Shown one piece after another: positions 52,281 through 62,561 of a stretch of DNA of 64,000 nucleotides. Numbering within the stretch: position 1 is the stretch's first letter; the number at the start of each line of letters is the position of its first letter. The position numbers and the translations under genes are program-made. The notes under the pieces were generated by a model. It worked only from the letters and a program-made list of their open reading frames with translations, was not told where the DNA came from and did not search any database. The stretch is taken from the NCBI GenBank assembly GCA_041394145.1, contig JAWKIW010000011.1, positions 62,001 to 126,000 on the forward strand, written 5' to 3'. The DNA comes from JAWKIW01 sp041394145 (lineage in GTDB: Bacteria; Actinomycetota; Acidimicrobiia; Acidimicrobiales; Acidimicrobilacustridaceae).

Positions 52281-53123
52281 GTGCACCCTGCGGCCTTCGA
52301 GTACGTCCGGGCGGGCTCGGCCGGCGAGGCCCTGGCGGCGCTCGCCGAGCACGGCGACGAGGCGAAGCTGCTGGCGGGCGGCCACTCGCTGCTGCCGCTG
52401 ATGAAGCTGCGGCTGGCCACGCCGTCGGTGCTGGTCGACATCGGCGAGCTCGACGACCTCGCCTACGTGCGGGAGGACGGCGACGTGCTGGCCGTCGGGG
52501 CCCTCACCCGCCACGTCGCGCTGGAGACCGACGCGACCGTCCGGGGTCGGCTGCCGCTGCTGGCCGAGGTCGCCCACGTCGTGGGCGACCCGCAGGTCCG
52601 CAACCGCGGCACGCTCGGCGGCAGCCTCGCCCACGGCGACCCCGCCTCCGACCTCCCGGCCGCCACGCTCGCCCTCGACGCCACGTTCGTCGTGGAGGGG
52701 CCCCGCGGCCGACGGGAGATCGCCGCCCCCGCCTTCTTCACCGGGTTCCTCGAGACGGCGGTCGAACCGGACGAGCTCCTGGTGGAGGTCCGCTTCCCCC
52801 TCGCCCACGACGAACCGCCGGCGGGCGCCTACCACAAGCTCACCCGCCGCTCGCAGGACTGGGCCGTCGTGGCCGCCGCCGCGTCCCGGGTGCCGGGCAC
52901 GGCGAACGAGGCCCGGGTGGCGCTGGTCAACATGGGGCCGGTGCCACAGCGAGCACCCGCCGTGGAGGCCGCGCTGGCGTCGGGTGCCTCCGCAGCCGAG
53001 GCCGCCGAGCTCGCCGCCGAGCACGCTGCGCCCTCCGCCGACATCCACGCCTCGGTCGACTACCGCCGTCACCTCGCCCGGGTGCTGGTGCGGCGCGCCC
53101 TCACCGACGCCGGCCTGACCTGA
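52281..53123 (+). CDS. coxM: molybdenum hydroxylase FAD subunit, CoxM-like
   Basis: 280 residues. FAD-binding motifs are LLAGGHSLLPLMKLRLA near residue 32 and TLGGSLAHGDPASDLPAA near 112, as in CoxM/CutM medium subunits of CO dehydrogenase and related hydroxylases. It passes electrons from the iron-sulfur subunit to the acceptor. It is on the opposite strand from the coxS- and coxL-like genes, 1.5 kb away, whereas usually the three form one operon. The GTG at 52281 is set by the -10 hexamer. Confidence 0.93.
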   Translation: MHPAAFEYVRAGSAGEALAALAEHGDEAKLLAGGHSLLPLMKLRLATPSVLVDIGELDDLAYVREDGDVLAVGALTRHVALETDATVRGRLPLLAEVAHVVGDPQVRNRGTLGGSLAHGDPASDLPAATLALDATFVVEGPRGRREIAAPAFFTGFLETAVEPDELLVEVRFPLAHDEPPAGAYHKLTRRSQDWAVVAAAASRVPGTANEARVALVNMGPVPQRAPAVEAALASGASAAEAAELAAEHAAPSADIHASVDYRRHLARVLVRRALTDAGLT

Positions 53124-53133
53124 CCGACGACCG

Positions 53134-53859
53134 TCAGGCCGTGGCCCAGATCAGCACCTCGGCACCCTCGGGGCCGGCGGTGAGGCCCAGCTCACCCGTC
53201 GCCGTGAGCCGGGCGGCGTCACCGGTGCCGAGCGGGCCGGCGCCCTCGAGGGTGGCCGACCCCACCGGCACGAAGACGTGGACGTGGGGTGCGTCGGGCA
53301 CCCGCACCGCCTCGTCGGGCTTCAGGCGCCCGCCCCACAGCACGGCGTCGCGCTGGCGGATGGCGATGGCCGCGTCGTGTCCCCGCCCCGAGGCGATCGG
53401 CACCAGCCCGCCTTGCGCCAGCTGGTCGTTGACGTCGACCTGCTGGTAGCCGGGCGCGACGCCCTCGGTGTCGGGCAGGACCCACATCTGCACGAAGTGC
53501 ACCGGCTGGTCACCTCGAGGGTTCATCTCCGAGTGCCAGATCCCGGTGCCGGCACTCATCCGCTGAGCGAGGCCCGGGTAGATGATGCCCCGGTTGGCGA
53601 GGGTGTCCTTGTGCTCGAGCTCGCCGGAGAGCACCCAGGTGACGATCTCCATGTCGCGGTGGGGGTGGGTGTCGAAGCCGGTCCCCGGCGCCACCCGGTC
53701 GTCGTTGCTGACCAGCAGGAGGCCGTGGTGGGTGTTGGCCGGGTCGTAGTGGTGCCCGAAGCTGAAGCTGTGACGGGAGTCGAGCCAACCGATGCGGGTG
53801 TGGGGCCGACGGTCGGCTCGGCGCACGTCGATGGTCGGTGAGAGCGGTGTGGCGGTCAT
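53134..53859 (-). CDS. pirin family protein
   Basis: 241 residues, two cupin domains. The metal ligands are in FDTHPHRDMEIVTW and TGIWHSEMNPRG, with HVHVFVPVGSATLEG in the second domain. Bacterial pirins can be quercetin dioxygenases or regulators. GGAGG lies 6 bases before the ATG, so unlike several neighbours it has a leader. It is convergent with the coxM-like gene by 10 bases. Confidence 0.93.
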   Translation of the reverse strand: MTATPLSPTIDVRRADRRPHTRIGWLDSRHSFSFGHHYDPANTHHGLLLVSNDDRVAPGTGFDTHPHRDMEIVTWVLSGELEHKDTLANRGIIYPGLAQRMSAGTGIWHSEMNPRGDQPVHFVQMWVLPDTEGVAPGYQQVDVNDQLAQGGLVPIASGRGHDAAIAIRQRDAVLWGGRLKPDEAVRVPDAPHVHVFVPVGSATLEGAGPLGTGDAARLTATGELGLTAGPEGAEVLIWATA

Positions 53860-53951
53860 GGCGGTCCTCCACCGTCGCGGCCGGAGATCTTTTCGCCTTC
53901 AACCATTCTCGCGAGCCCGGGATTCCCGGGCTCGGTCGCCGGACGCCTCGG

Positions 53952-54674
53952 TCAGGTCCTGGTGAAGACCAGCTGGACCTCGAGCTCGCCCCGGTCGTCG
54001 ATGGTGACGAAGGGGGTGGAGATCTTGTCGATGCCGAAGTCGGCGAGCACCACGGTCGTCCCGCCGGCCACTGCGATGGTGTCGCCCTTCCACTCGGCCT
54101 GCAGGGCCAGCTCAGCCGGCTTCGTCACGCCGTGCAGCGTCAGGTCGCCCCTGGCCGTCACCGACACCGACTGGCCCACCTGCGGGGGTCCGGGCAGGGT
54201 GATCGGCTCGGTGAGCTCGAAGGTGGCCGTGGGGAAGCGCTCGGTCTCCAGGCCCCTGGTCTTGATGGCGTTGTCGCGCTGGGTCCGGTCGCTCGCGAGC
54301 CGGCTCAGGTCGGCGGTGACGTTCGCCGAGGGGATGGTGCTGCCCTGCACGGTCAGGGTGCCGCTCACCTCCGGGGTGCGACCGGCCGCCTCCTTCTTGA
54401 CCGTCTCGCCCCCGAACTGCTCCTGCATCCGGTAGCCGGCGAACACGTCGGAGCCCTTCGCCACGGTCCAGGTCCCGTCGGCGCTCGCCGACGAGGAGCC
54501 GCCACCGCTGCCCGCCGGCCCGGCGGCGGCCGTCGTCGTGGCGCCGCCACCGATCGCGGACAGGCTGGCCTTCTCCGGCGCGGTGTCGCGCAGCACGAAC
54601 CACCAGAAGGCCAGGCCGCCGCCGAGCACGACGACGACGCAGGCGATCAGCGCGATCTTGGCCGACTTCTGCAC
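53952..54674 (-). CDS. membrane-anchored YceI-family protein
   Basis: 240 residues. One N-terminal membrane helix (IALIACVVVVLGGGLAFWWF) followed by a Gly/Ser/Ala linker and a YceI lipocalin-like domain (VSGTLTVQGSTIPSANVTADL; FELTEPITLPG; LTLHGVTKPAELAL). YceI proteins bind isoprenoids such as quinones, which would suit an electron path from the hydroxylase. The GTG lies 1 base after the CoxS-like stop, so they are co-translated. Confidence 0.9.
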   Translation of the reverse strand: MQKSAKIALIACVVVVLGGGLAFWWFVLRDTAPEKASLSAIGGGATTTAAAGPAGSGGGSSSASADGTWTVAKGSDVFAGYRMQEQFGGETVKKEAAGRTPEVSGTLTVQGSTIPSANVTADLSRLASDRTQRDNAIKTRGLETERFPTATFELTEPITLPGPPQVGQSVSVTARGDLTLHGVTKPAELALQAEWKGDTIAVAGGTTVVLADFGIDKISTPFVTIDDRGELEVQLVFTRT

Positions 54675-54675
54675 G

Positions 54676-55176
54676 TCATCCCTCCTCGGTGTCCGCACAG
54701 GCGAGGACGGCCTGCACGATGTTGTGATAGCCGGTGCACCGACACAGGTTGCCCTCGAGGGCGTGGCGGACGTCGACCTCAGCGGGGTGGGGATCGTCGG
54801 CCAGCAGGGCCACCGACGCCATGACCATGCCCGGCGTGCAGAAGCCGCACTGCAGCCCGTGGCAGTCGCGGAACGCCTCCTGCATCGGGTGCAGCGTGCC
54901 GTCGGTGGCGGCGAGCCCCTCGATGGTGGTGACCTCGTGCCGGTCGGCCTGCACCGCCAGCACGGTGCACGACTTCACCGCCCGCCCGTCGAGGTGCACC
55001 GTGCAGGCCCCACACGAGGAGGTGTCACACCCCACGTTGGCACCGGTCAGGCCGAGCTGCTCGCGCAGCCAGTGCACGAGCAGGGTCCGGGCCTCCACCG
55101 TCGCCCGTCGGACCTCGCCGTTGACGACGATCTCCACGTCGACCTCGGCCGACGACTCGCCGCCACCAGGGCTCAT
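54676..55176 (-). CDS. coxS: molybdenum hydroxylase [2Fe-2S] subunit, CoxS-like
   Basis: 166 residues. The plant-type [2Fe-2S] site is GCDTSSCGACTVHLDGRAVKSC; the second cluster is CGFCTPGMV and LCRCTGYHNIV. It relays electrons from molybdopterin to FAD. The ATG overlaps the large-subunit stop by 4 bases (ATGA). Its end abuts the YceI gene. The C-terminus is complete. Confidence 0.95.
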   Translation of the reverse strand: MSPGGGESSAEVDVEIVVNGEVRRATVEARTLLVHWLREQLGLTGANVGCDTSSCGACTVHLDGRAVKSCTVLAVQADRHEVTTIEGLAATDGTLHPMQEAFRDCHGLQCGFCTPGMVMASVALLADDPHPAEVDVRHALEGNLCRCTGYHNIVQAVLACADTEEG

Positions 55177-57467
55177 CGCTGCGCCTCCCGGGCCTCGATG
55201 ATCGCTCGCCACACCCGCTCGGGCGTGCACGGCGGGTCGAGGTGCCCGACGCCGAGGGGGGCGAGCGCATCGAGCACGGCGCCGTGCACCGCCGGGGTGG
55301 CGCCGATGGTGCCCGACTCGCCGATGCCCTTGGCGCCGAGCGCGTTGAGCGGCGTCGGCGTCTCCATGGCGACCAGCTCGAAGGACGGCAGCTCGGGGGC
55401 CGAGATCACCCCGTAGTCGGCGAAGTTGGCGGTGACCGGGTTGCCGTCGGCGTCGAAGCGCACCTCCTCGAGCAGCGCCTGGGCCACGCCCTGGGCGATG
55501 CCGCCGTGGCGCTGGCCCTCGGCCAGCAGCGGATTGAGGATGCGCCCGGCGTCGTCGCAGGCGACCAACCGCACCAGCTCGACCTTGCCCGTCTCGGTGT
55601 CGACCTCCACGACGGCGACGTGGGCACCGAAGGGGAACGTCGGCGCCTCGGCGGTGAAGGTCACCGCCGCCGACAGGCCCCGACCCTCTGCCGCGGTCGC
55701 CACCTCGCTCCACCCCACCGACGCCGATCCCGGACCGGCCCCGGCCAGCCGGAAGGCTCCGACGCCGGTGTCGAGCTCGACCTCGGCCCCGTCGGCACCG
55801 AGCAGCCAGGCCGCCACCGTCTTGGCCCGGTCGATGACGGTGTCGGTCCCCTCCACCACCGCGGACCCGCCGACCTGCAGCGACCGGGAGCCGAACGTGC
55901 CGACCCCGTCGGGCACGGCGTCGGTGTCACCGTGGACGACCTCGATGCGCTCGAGCGGGATGCCGGTGCGGTCCGCCACGATCATCGCCCAGGCGGTGGC
56001 GTGGCCCTGTCCGTGCGACGACGAGCCGGTGTAGACGACGGCCGAGCCGTCGGCGAGCACCTCGACCCGGGCGTGCTCCTTCTCGTGGCGGCCCGGGCCG
56101 GCGGTGATCTCCACGTAGGCGCACACACCGATCCCGAGCTGGACCGGATCGCCCTCGTCACGCCGGCGGCGCTGCTCGGCCCGCAGCGATTCGTAGCCGG
56201 CCGCCCCCAGGGCCCGGTCGAGCGCCTCCTCGTAGTCGCCCGAGTCGTAGGTGGCACCGGTGCGGGTGGTGTAGGGGAACTCGTCGCGCTCGATCAGGTT
56301 CCGCCGTCGCACCTCGACGGGGTCGATCCCCACCTCGGCGGCGAAGGCGTCGACCGCCCGCTCGATGGCCTGGGTGGCCTCGGGCCGACCGGCGCCGCGG
56401 AACGCCTCGACGGGCGTCGTGGTGGTGACGACCGAGCGGGTCGTGCACTCGACGCGGGGGATCTCGTACACGCCCTGGGCCATGATCTGGGTCATGAAGG
56501 GCAGGAAGGCGCCGATCCCCGGATAGGCCCCGGCGTCCTGCAGGACCGTCAACCGGTAGGCCTGGAAGGTCCCGTCGTGTCCGCCACCCAGCTCGGCCAG
56601 CAGCACCTGGTCCCGCCCGTGGGACATGGCCGTCATGTTCTCCGAACGGGTCTCGACCCAGCGCACGGGCCGTCCGACGGCTCGAGCGACGAAGGGCACC
56701 AGCAGGTCCTCCGGGTACGGCGACATCTTGGCGCCGAACCCGCCGCCCACGTCGGGCGCGATCACCCGCACCGACGACTCGTCGAGCCCGTAGCGCTCGG
56801 CCACCCGCGCCCGCACGGCATGGGGCGCCTGGGTCGAGGTCCACACCGTGAGCCGCCCGCCGTCCCAGGCCGCGGCGGTGGCCCGCACCTCGAGCGGGCA
56901 GGCGGCCAGCCGGGGGCTGCGCACGCGGGTGCGCACCACGACCTCGCAGCCGTCGAACAGGGTGGGATCGGGCTCCTGGAACTCCAGCCGGGCCGCGGTG
57001 TTGGTCCCGGCGTCGGGGAAGAGCAGGTGCTGGTCGGTGACCGCCGCCTCGGCGCCGACCACCGCCGGCAGCGGCTCGATGTCGGCCCACACCGCCTCGG
57101 CGGCGTCCTCGCCCTGGGCCGGGGTCTCGGTGACCACGATCGCCAGCGGCTCGCCGACGAAGCGCACGACGTCGACGGCGAGCAGCGGCCGGGTCATCTC
57201 GGGCGGGGTCATGGCGCCCGGCGTGAAGGGCGGGAGGTCGAGGTCGGCGGCGGTGAGCACGGCGAGCACACCCGGGAGGTCGCGGGCGTCGTCGACGTCG
57301 ATCGACGCGACGCGACCGTGCGCGATCGACGAGCGCACGAACGTGACGCAGGCCGCGCCCTGCAGCAGGGGCTGGTCGTCGCCGGACAGATCGGCGACGG
57401 TGGTGAGTCCCGTGGTCAGGAAGCGGGGGTCCTCCACCCGCCGGACCCGGTTGCCCAGGATGCTCAT
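55173..57467 (-). CDS. molybdopterin large subunit, CoxL-like (form II type)
   Basis: 764 residues of the xanthine oxidase/CO dehydrogenase large-subunit family. Substrate and cofactor segments include APDVGGGFGAKM, the active-site loop EAFRGAGRPEATQAIE, and GAKGIGESGTIGA with the catalytic Glu. True form I CO dehydrogenases have AYxCSFR in the loop; here it is RGAGR without the Cys that holds copper. So the substrate may be an aldehyde, purine or other heterocycle rather than CO. GAGGAGGGG precedes the ATG. It heads the coxL-coxS-yceI transcript. Confidence 0.93.
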   Translation of the reverse strand: MSILGNRVRRVEDPRFLTTGLTTVADLSGDDQPLLQGAACVTFVRSSIAHGRVASIDVDDARDLPGVLAVLTAADLDLPPFTPGAMTPPEMTRPLLAVDVVRFVGEPLAIVVTETPAQGEDAAEAVWADIEPLPAVVGAEAAVTDQHLLFPDAGTNTAARLEFQEPDPTLFDGCEVVVRTRVRSPRLAACPLEVRATAAAWDGGRLTVWTSTQAPHAVRARVAERYGLDESSVRVIAPDVGGGFGAKMSPYPEDLLVPFVARAVGRPVRWVETRSENMTAMSHGRDQVLLAELGGGHDGTFQAYRLTVLQDAGAYPGIGAFLPFMTQIMAQGVYEIPRVECTTRSVVTTTTPVEAFRGAGRPEATQAIERAVDAFAAEVGIDPVEVRRRNLIERDEFPYTTRTGATYDSGDYEEALDRALGAAGYESLRAEQRRRRDEGDPVQLGIGVCAYVEITAGPGRHEKEHARVEVLADGSAVVYTGSSSHGQGHATAWAMIVADRTGIPLERIEVVHGDTDAVPDGVGTFGSRSLQVGGSAVVEGTDTVIDRAKTVAAWLLGADGAEVELDTGVGAFRLAGAGPGSASVGWSEVATAAEGRGLSAAVTFTAEAPTFPFGAHVAVVEVDTETGKVELVRLVACDDAGRILNPLLAEGQRHGGIAQGVAQALLEEVRFDADGNPVTANFADYGVISAPELPSFELVAMETPTPLNALGAKGIGESGTIGATPAVHGAVLDALAPLGVGHLDPPCTPERVWRAIIEAREAQR

Positions 57468-57641
57468 GGCTGGCGCGCCCCTCCTCGGCCGTGACCCGCT
57501 GGACCGCGGTGGCTCACCCTAACCGTCCGGTCCGACGTCACCGCGACCTCCGGTCCGGCCGTGGATCCCGCCCATCGTGCGCCCGTGGCCGACCCGCCTC
57601 CCCGGAGGGCGTCGGCTCCGTCACCCGAGCGGTGCCCGCCG

Positions 57642-57647
57642 TATGCT
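57642..57647 (+). promoter_or_regulatory. -10 hexamer TATGCT, hydroxylase-like gene
   Basis: TATGCT ends 6 bases before the GTG at 57654; CGGGCG lies between. Confidence 0.5.
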
Positions 57648-57653
57648 CGGGCG

Positions 57654-58349
57654 GTGCCTCCGCCGACGGTCGCCACCTCTCGAGCCGGGCGTGGCGGTGA
57701 CGTCGAGCCGACCCTCGGCGAGGACCGTTCCCGGGGCGACGACCCCACGGGGACCCCTCCCCCGCTCGCGCCGCTGGCGTGGCGGTTCGCCGGCGAGCCC
57801 ACGGCCCGCATCCTGGTGCCGGCGATCGCCCTCGGCGTGGCCCTGCGCCTCCGACGCGGCCCCGTGGGACCGGCCGACCTCGCGGTGGCCGGGGCGCTGG
57901 TGGGCGGCGAGTCGGCCACGGAGTGGGTGCTGCACCGCCACCTGCTGCACCGCCGCACCGTCAGCGTGCTGGGCCGGACCGTCGGCCTGCACCCCGGCGA
58001 GGCCCACGCCCGTCACCACGCCCGCCCCGACGACCCCACCACCGTGCCCATCGGGCCGATCGGCATCGCGGTGGCGGTGGCCGGGGTGGGCCTCGTGGCC
58101 GTCCCCCCGGGCCCCGCCCGCGCCGTGCGGGCCACGGCCGGGACGACGGCCCTCGCCCTGCTCCTCGCCTACGAGTGGACCCACTTCCTCATCCACAGCG
58201 ACCACCGGCCCCGACGACGGTGGTTCCGCGGGCTGCGCCGGGCCCACCTCGCCCATCACCACGACGACGCCGGGACCTGGTACGGCATCACCGGCCACGG
58301 CTTCGATCGCCTCGTGGGCACGGCGCCCCCGACGACCGTCGCGCGCTGA
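57654..58349 (+). CDS. fatty acid hydroxylase superfamily protein
   Basis: 231 residues, membrane. Histidine clusters HRHLLH, ARHHARPDD, HSDH and HLAHHHDD match the diiron motifs of the fatty acid hydroxylase/carotenoid hydroxylase superfamily. Two or three membrane helices lie between. The substrate is likely a lipid or carotenoid. The GTG at 57654 was chosen from the -10 hexamer; it gives a 40-residue Pro/Gly-rich N-terminus. Confidence 0.85.
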   Translation: MPPPTVATSRAGRGGDVEPTLGEDRSRGDDPTGTPPPLAPLAWRFAGEPTARILVPAIALGVALRLRRGPVGPADLAVAGALVGGESATEWVLHRHLLHRRTVSVLGRTVGLHPGEAHARHHARPDDPTTVPIGPIGIAVAVAGVGLVAVPPGPARAVRATAGTTALALLLAYEWTHFLIHSDHRPRRRWFRGLRRAHLAHHHDDAGTWYGITGHGFDRLVGTAPPTTVAR

Positions 58350-58382
58350 TCGCCGACGGGCCGGGCTCCGTGCGGACCGGGC

Positions 58383-58835
58383 TCAGTGCGGGCCGGATCG
58401 GGTGGCGCTCGCCGACCCCGTCGTGGTCGTCGTCGTGCTCGGTGGCGGCGCCGGGGCCGCACCTCCCACATCGGTGGCGTTGAGGCGCTTGCGGAGGTCC
58501 TCGAACGGCCACACCCCGGGCACCGCGACGGGTGGCTTCGGCGGCTCGATGATCCGGTAGACCTCCTCGCCCGGCTTCACGAACCCGTACTGCTGCCGGG
58601 CGACGCGCTCGAGCTCGACGTCGTCGTTGAGGGCGTCGAGCTCCTGCTGGAGCCGGGCGTTGGTGTCGCGCAGCGTGGAGAGGCGGGTCTCGGCCTCGGC
58701 GGTCGCCTTCTTCTGGTTGATGAACGTGCGGGTCGGCACCACCGCGAGCGCACCCACCGCGACGACGCTGAGCACGAACAGCAGCGGTCCGACGAGGCGG
58801 CGGACGAACCGGCGGGACGCCGGGGGTGCGCTCAC
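58383..58835 (-). CDS. ftsB: FtsB/DivIC-family septum formation initiator
   Basis: 150 residues. One membrane helix (LVGPLLFVLSVVAVGALAVV) and a coiled coil (AEAETRLSTLRDTNARLQQELDAL, here given in part), then VARQQYGFVKPGEEVYRI, the FtsB/DivIC signature. It helps assemble the FtsL-FtsQ division complex. A Thr/Pro tail follows. It is 16 bases downstream of eno, as in other actinobacteria. Confidence 0.92.
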   Translation of the reverse strand: MSAPPASRRFVRRLVGPLLFVLSVVAVGALAVVPTRTFINQKKATAEAETRLSTLRDTNARLQQELDALNDDVELERVARQQYGFVKPGEEVYRIIEPPKPPVAVPGVWPFEDLRKRLNATDVGGAAPAPPPSTTTTTTGSASATRSGPH

Positions 58836-58851
58836 CTCGGGCCCGCCACGA

Positions 58852-60134
<1,283 letters not shown>

Positions 60135-60138
<4 letters not shown>

Positions 60139-61805
60139 GGGTGCCGCTCCTGGGAGTGCTTCGAATGGTGGCACGCCGGTCCCGCGCACTCGCGGACCCG
60201 CCGGGCGCGCCCAGCCTTGAGGCACACCCACGCGCGCGCAAGTCCGGGCCATCGGGCCGCATCGACCACGAACGGCTCGAGTCGTGCGGGTGGTGACCGT
60301 GACCGCGGCGACCGACCCTCTCCGACGCGAGGGCGCCGGCCCGGCCCAGCGCACCGGTCGCGCCGACGGCAGGGCCGCGGTCGACTGCGGCGGGCCTGAT
60401 CCTCTCCGCCGTCGAGGTCTGCCGGTGGGGCCGGTGGGGCCGGTCCACCACGGTCGTCGATGGCTCGGGCTCGGGCGGCGATGACGTCGCGCCGTGCCGC
60501 CATGACGACCGCGCTGACGGGCAGGCTTCGGGCACCGGAGCGGGCGGTGGGTTCGGGGGTTGCCCCGTCGCGGCGACGGCCGTGGCGTTGGGACCAGATG
60601 CAGTCGCCCGATGGGGTGGTCCACCAGAACCAGCCGTCGTGGGTGGCGTGCATGGTCCAGCCGGGTCGGTGGGTGATCCGGTGGTGGTGGGTGATCCGGT
60701 GGTGGTGGCGGCAGAGGCTGGCGAGGACGGGCAGGTCGGTGCGGCCGTGGTCGCGAACGAAGTGGTCGAGGTGGTGGGCGTCGCACCACCGGGGTGGCGC
60801 GTCGCAGCCCGGGAAGACACAGCCGCCGTCGCGGGCGGTGAGGGCGAGGCGTTGGTCGGGGGTGGCGAACCGGGCGGCTCGTCCGAGGTCGAGGGGGACA
60901 CCGAGGTGGTCCACGATCAGGGCCCGCCAGGCGGCGTCGCACTCGAGGAGGCGCACCGACCCGTCCTGGAGGCGGACGCCGTCGGGGGTGGCGACGTCGG
61001 ACAGCGGGTCGCTCGCCTGGGCCACCAGCACGACCTCGGTGCGGGGCGGCGTCGAGGTCCGGGCGTCCACCGCCAGGCCGCGGCGGCACAGCTCGACGAG
61101 GGCCAGGGCCCGCAGGGTGGCCCGGTCGGGGACCTCGATGTCGGCGCAGCGGTCGTGATCGGCGCGGTAGCGGCGGAACAGCTCGTCGGCCACGGTGTCG
61201 ATGGCCTGGGCGGTGACCAGGGCGTGCTCGGTGGTCAACGTCCCGGCCAGGTCGGCGACACCCCCGAGCACGGGGCCGACCCGCAGCCGGTTGCGGGCCA
61301 GATCGGCGGCGGGATCGAAGGCGCCGTCCTGGTCGAGCGCGGCGATGAGGCCGGTGACCTCGCGTCGCCACCGCTCGAAGGTGGTCGCCTCGGCCAACGC
61401 GAGCAGCTCGCCCTGGAGCCGGGCGACGTCCTGCACCACCCGGGTGTTGGTGGCGTCGACGAGCACGCGGGCGTGGTCCCACGAGATCCGACCGTCGCCC
61501 AGCGCCTCGTGCACCTGCCCGAGGTGCCGGCGCATCGTGTTGGCGACGGCGACTCGCTGCTTGGCCGTGCCGGCCGCGAGCTTGGCCTCACGCGCCAGCC
61601 ACCGGCTGGTCGGCAGACCATGGCGCCGATCGCACACGTCACGGGCCTCCGCTTCGGCGACGACCCGGGCCTGGGCCGCGTCGACCACACGACGGAGGGC
61701 CTCCAACGACAGCATCGCCTCGCACAGCTCTTCGTCGTTCGCGCCCCCCAGATCCACCGACGCCGCCTCGGTGCATCGCTCGACCAGCTCGGTCCACTCG
61801 ACCAT
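60135..61805 (-). CDS. DUF222/HNH endonuclease domain protein, intact
   Basis: 556 residues. The N-terminal DUF222 helical domain includes ASVDLGGANDEELCEAMLSL and LPTSRWLAREAKLAAG. The HNH nuclease near residue 345 shows CVFPGCDAPPRWCDAHHLDH and LCRHHHR. A tandem duplication repeats the HHHRIT hexapeptide after the last metal-binding residues. The C-terminal about 130 residues are Arg/Pro-rich and probably disordered or an overrun. Role unproven; mobile and SOS-linked relatives exist in mycobacteria. It is related to the broken gene at 38338-39601. Confidence 0.85.
60671..60706. repeat. 18-bp perfect tandem duplication in the HNH gene
   Basis: Two identical 18-base units (starting GGGTGATCCGGTGG) in frame, adding six residues in the metal-binding end of the HNH domain. 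Confidence 0.85.
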
Positions 61806-61925
61806 GGCCCCAGCATGACGAGGGGGTGTGACAGCGAAGATGATCGGACCGGGATCCGCTGCACCGGCCAGCGGCGCCGACGGCCGATGGGAGTCCTCAA
61901 CCGTCGACGGTGGCGCCCCGGGACC

Positions 61926-62381
61926 TCAACCGTCGAAGGCGGCCTGGAGCGCGGCGACGTCGAACCTGGTCATGGTGCGCATGGCGGCCATGACCCTGGC
62001 CGCCTGCTCGGCATCGCCGGCCGCCATCAGCTCGCCGAACTGCCGGGGGACGATCTGCCACGACAGGCCGAACCGGTCCTTGAGCCAGCCGCACTGGCTC
62101 TCCTCGCCGCCGTCGGCGGTGAGTGCGTCCCAGCAGCGGTCCACCTCGGCTTGGCCGTCGCACTCCACGAAGAGCGAGAACGCCTCGTTGAACCGGAAGG
62201 CGGGGCCACCGTTGAGCAGCTTCAGGCGCTGACCGGCGATCTCGACCTCGGCGATGAACGCGCTGCCGTCGGGGTTCCGGGACACGTCGTGCACGACCAC
62301 GTCGTCGAAGACCGATGCATACAGCTCGATGGCCTCCTCCAGGTCGTCGTCGAACCAGAGGAACGGGGTGATGACGGCCAT
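61926..62381 (-). CDS. VOC-fold PhnB-like protein
   Basis: 151 residues. A single-chain VOC/glyoxalase fold: ITPFLWFDDDLEEAIELYAS, then FRFNEAFSLFVECDGQAEVD and CGWLKDRFGLSWQIVP, the PhnB/3-demethylubiquinone-methyltransferase-like signature. Metal ligands are not clear, so the reaction is unknown. GGAGG lies 5 bases before the ATG. Confidence 0.92.
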   Translation of the reverse strand: MAVITPFLWFDDDLEEAIELYASVFDDVVVHDVSRNPDGSAFIAEVEIAGQRLKLLNGGPAFRFNEAFSLFVECDGQAEVDRCWDALTADGGEESQCGWLKDRFGLSWQIVPRQFGELMAAGDAEQAARVMAAMRTMTRFDVAALQAAFDG

Positions 62382-62561
62382 GTGTCCTCCGAGGCTCGCC
62401 GGGACCGCAGCGACCGGAGCTCGCCGATCGCTCCGACCAAGTCTCGCCCACGGGGGCGAGCGGTGCCCGGCTCGACAGGTGGTGACCCCGGATGCGCCAA
62501 CCTGGCCGACGCTGGCGTCGATCACCAGCAGCACCGCCGGGCCGCCCGGCAGAATGACCGG

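Noticed and set aside
55173..57467. Calling this a form I CO dehydrogenase
   Set aside because: The active-site loop has RGAGR, not the Cys-containing loop of form I enzymes.
55242..57494. 750-codon plus-strand open frame
   Set aside because: Mirror of the molybdopterin large subunit; composition is that of an antisense GC-rich frame.
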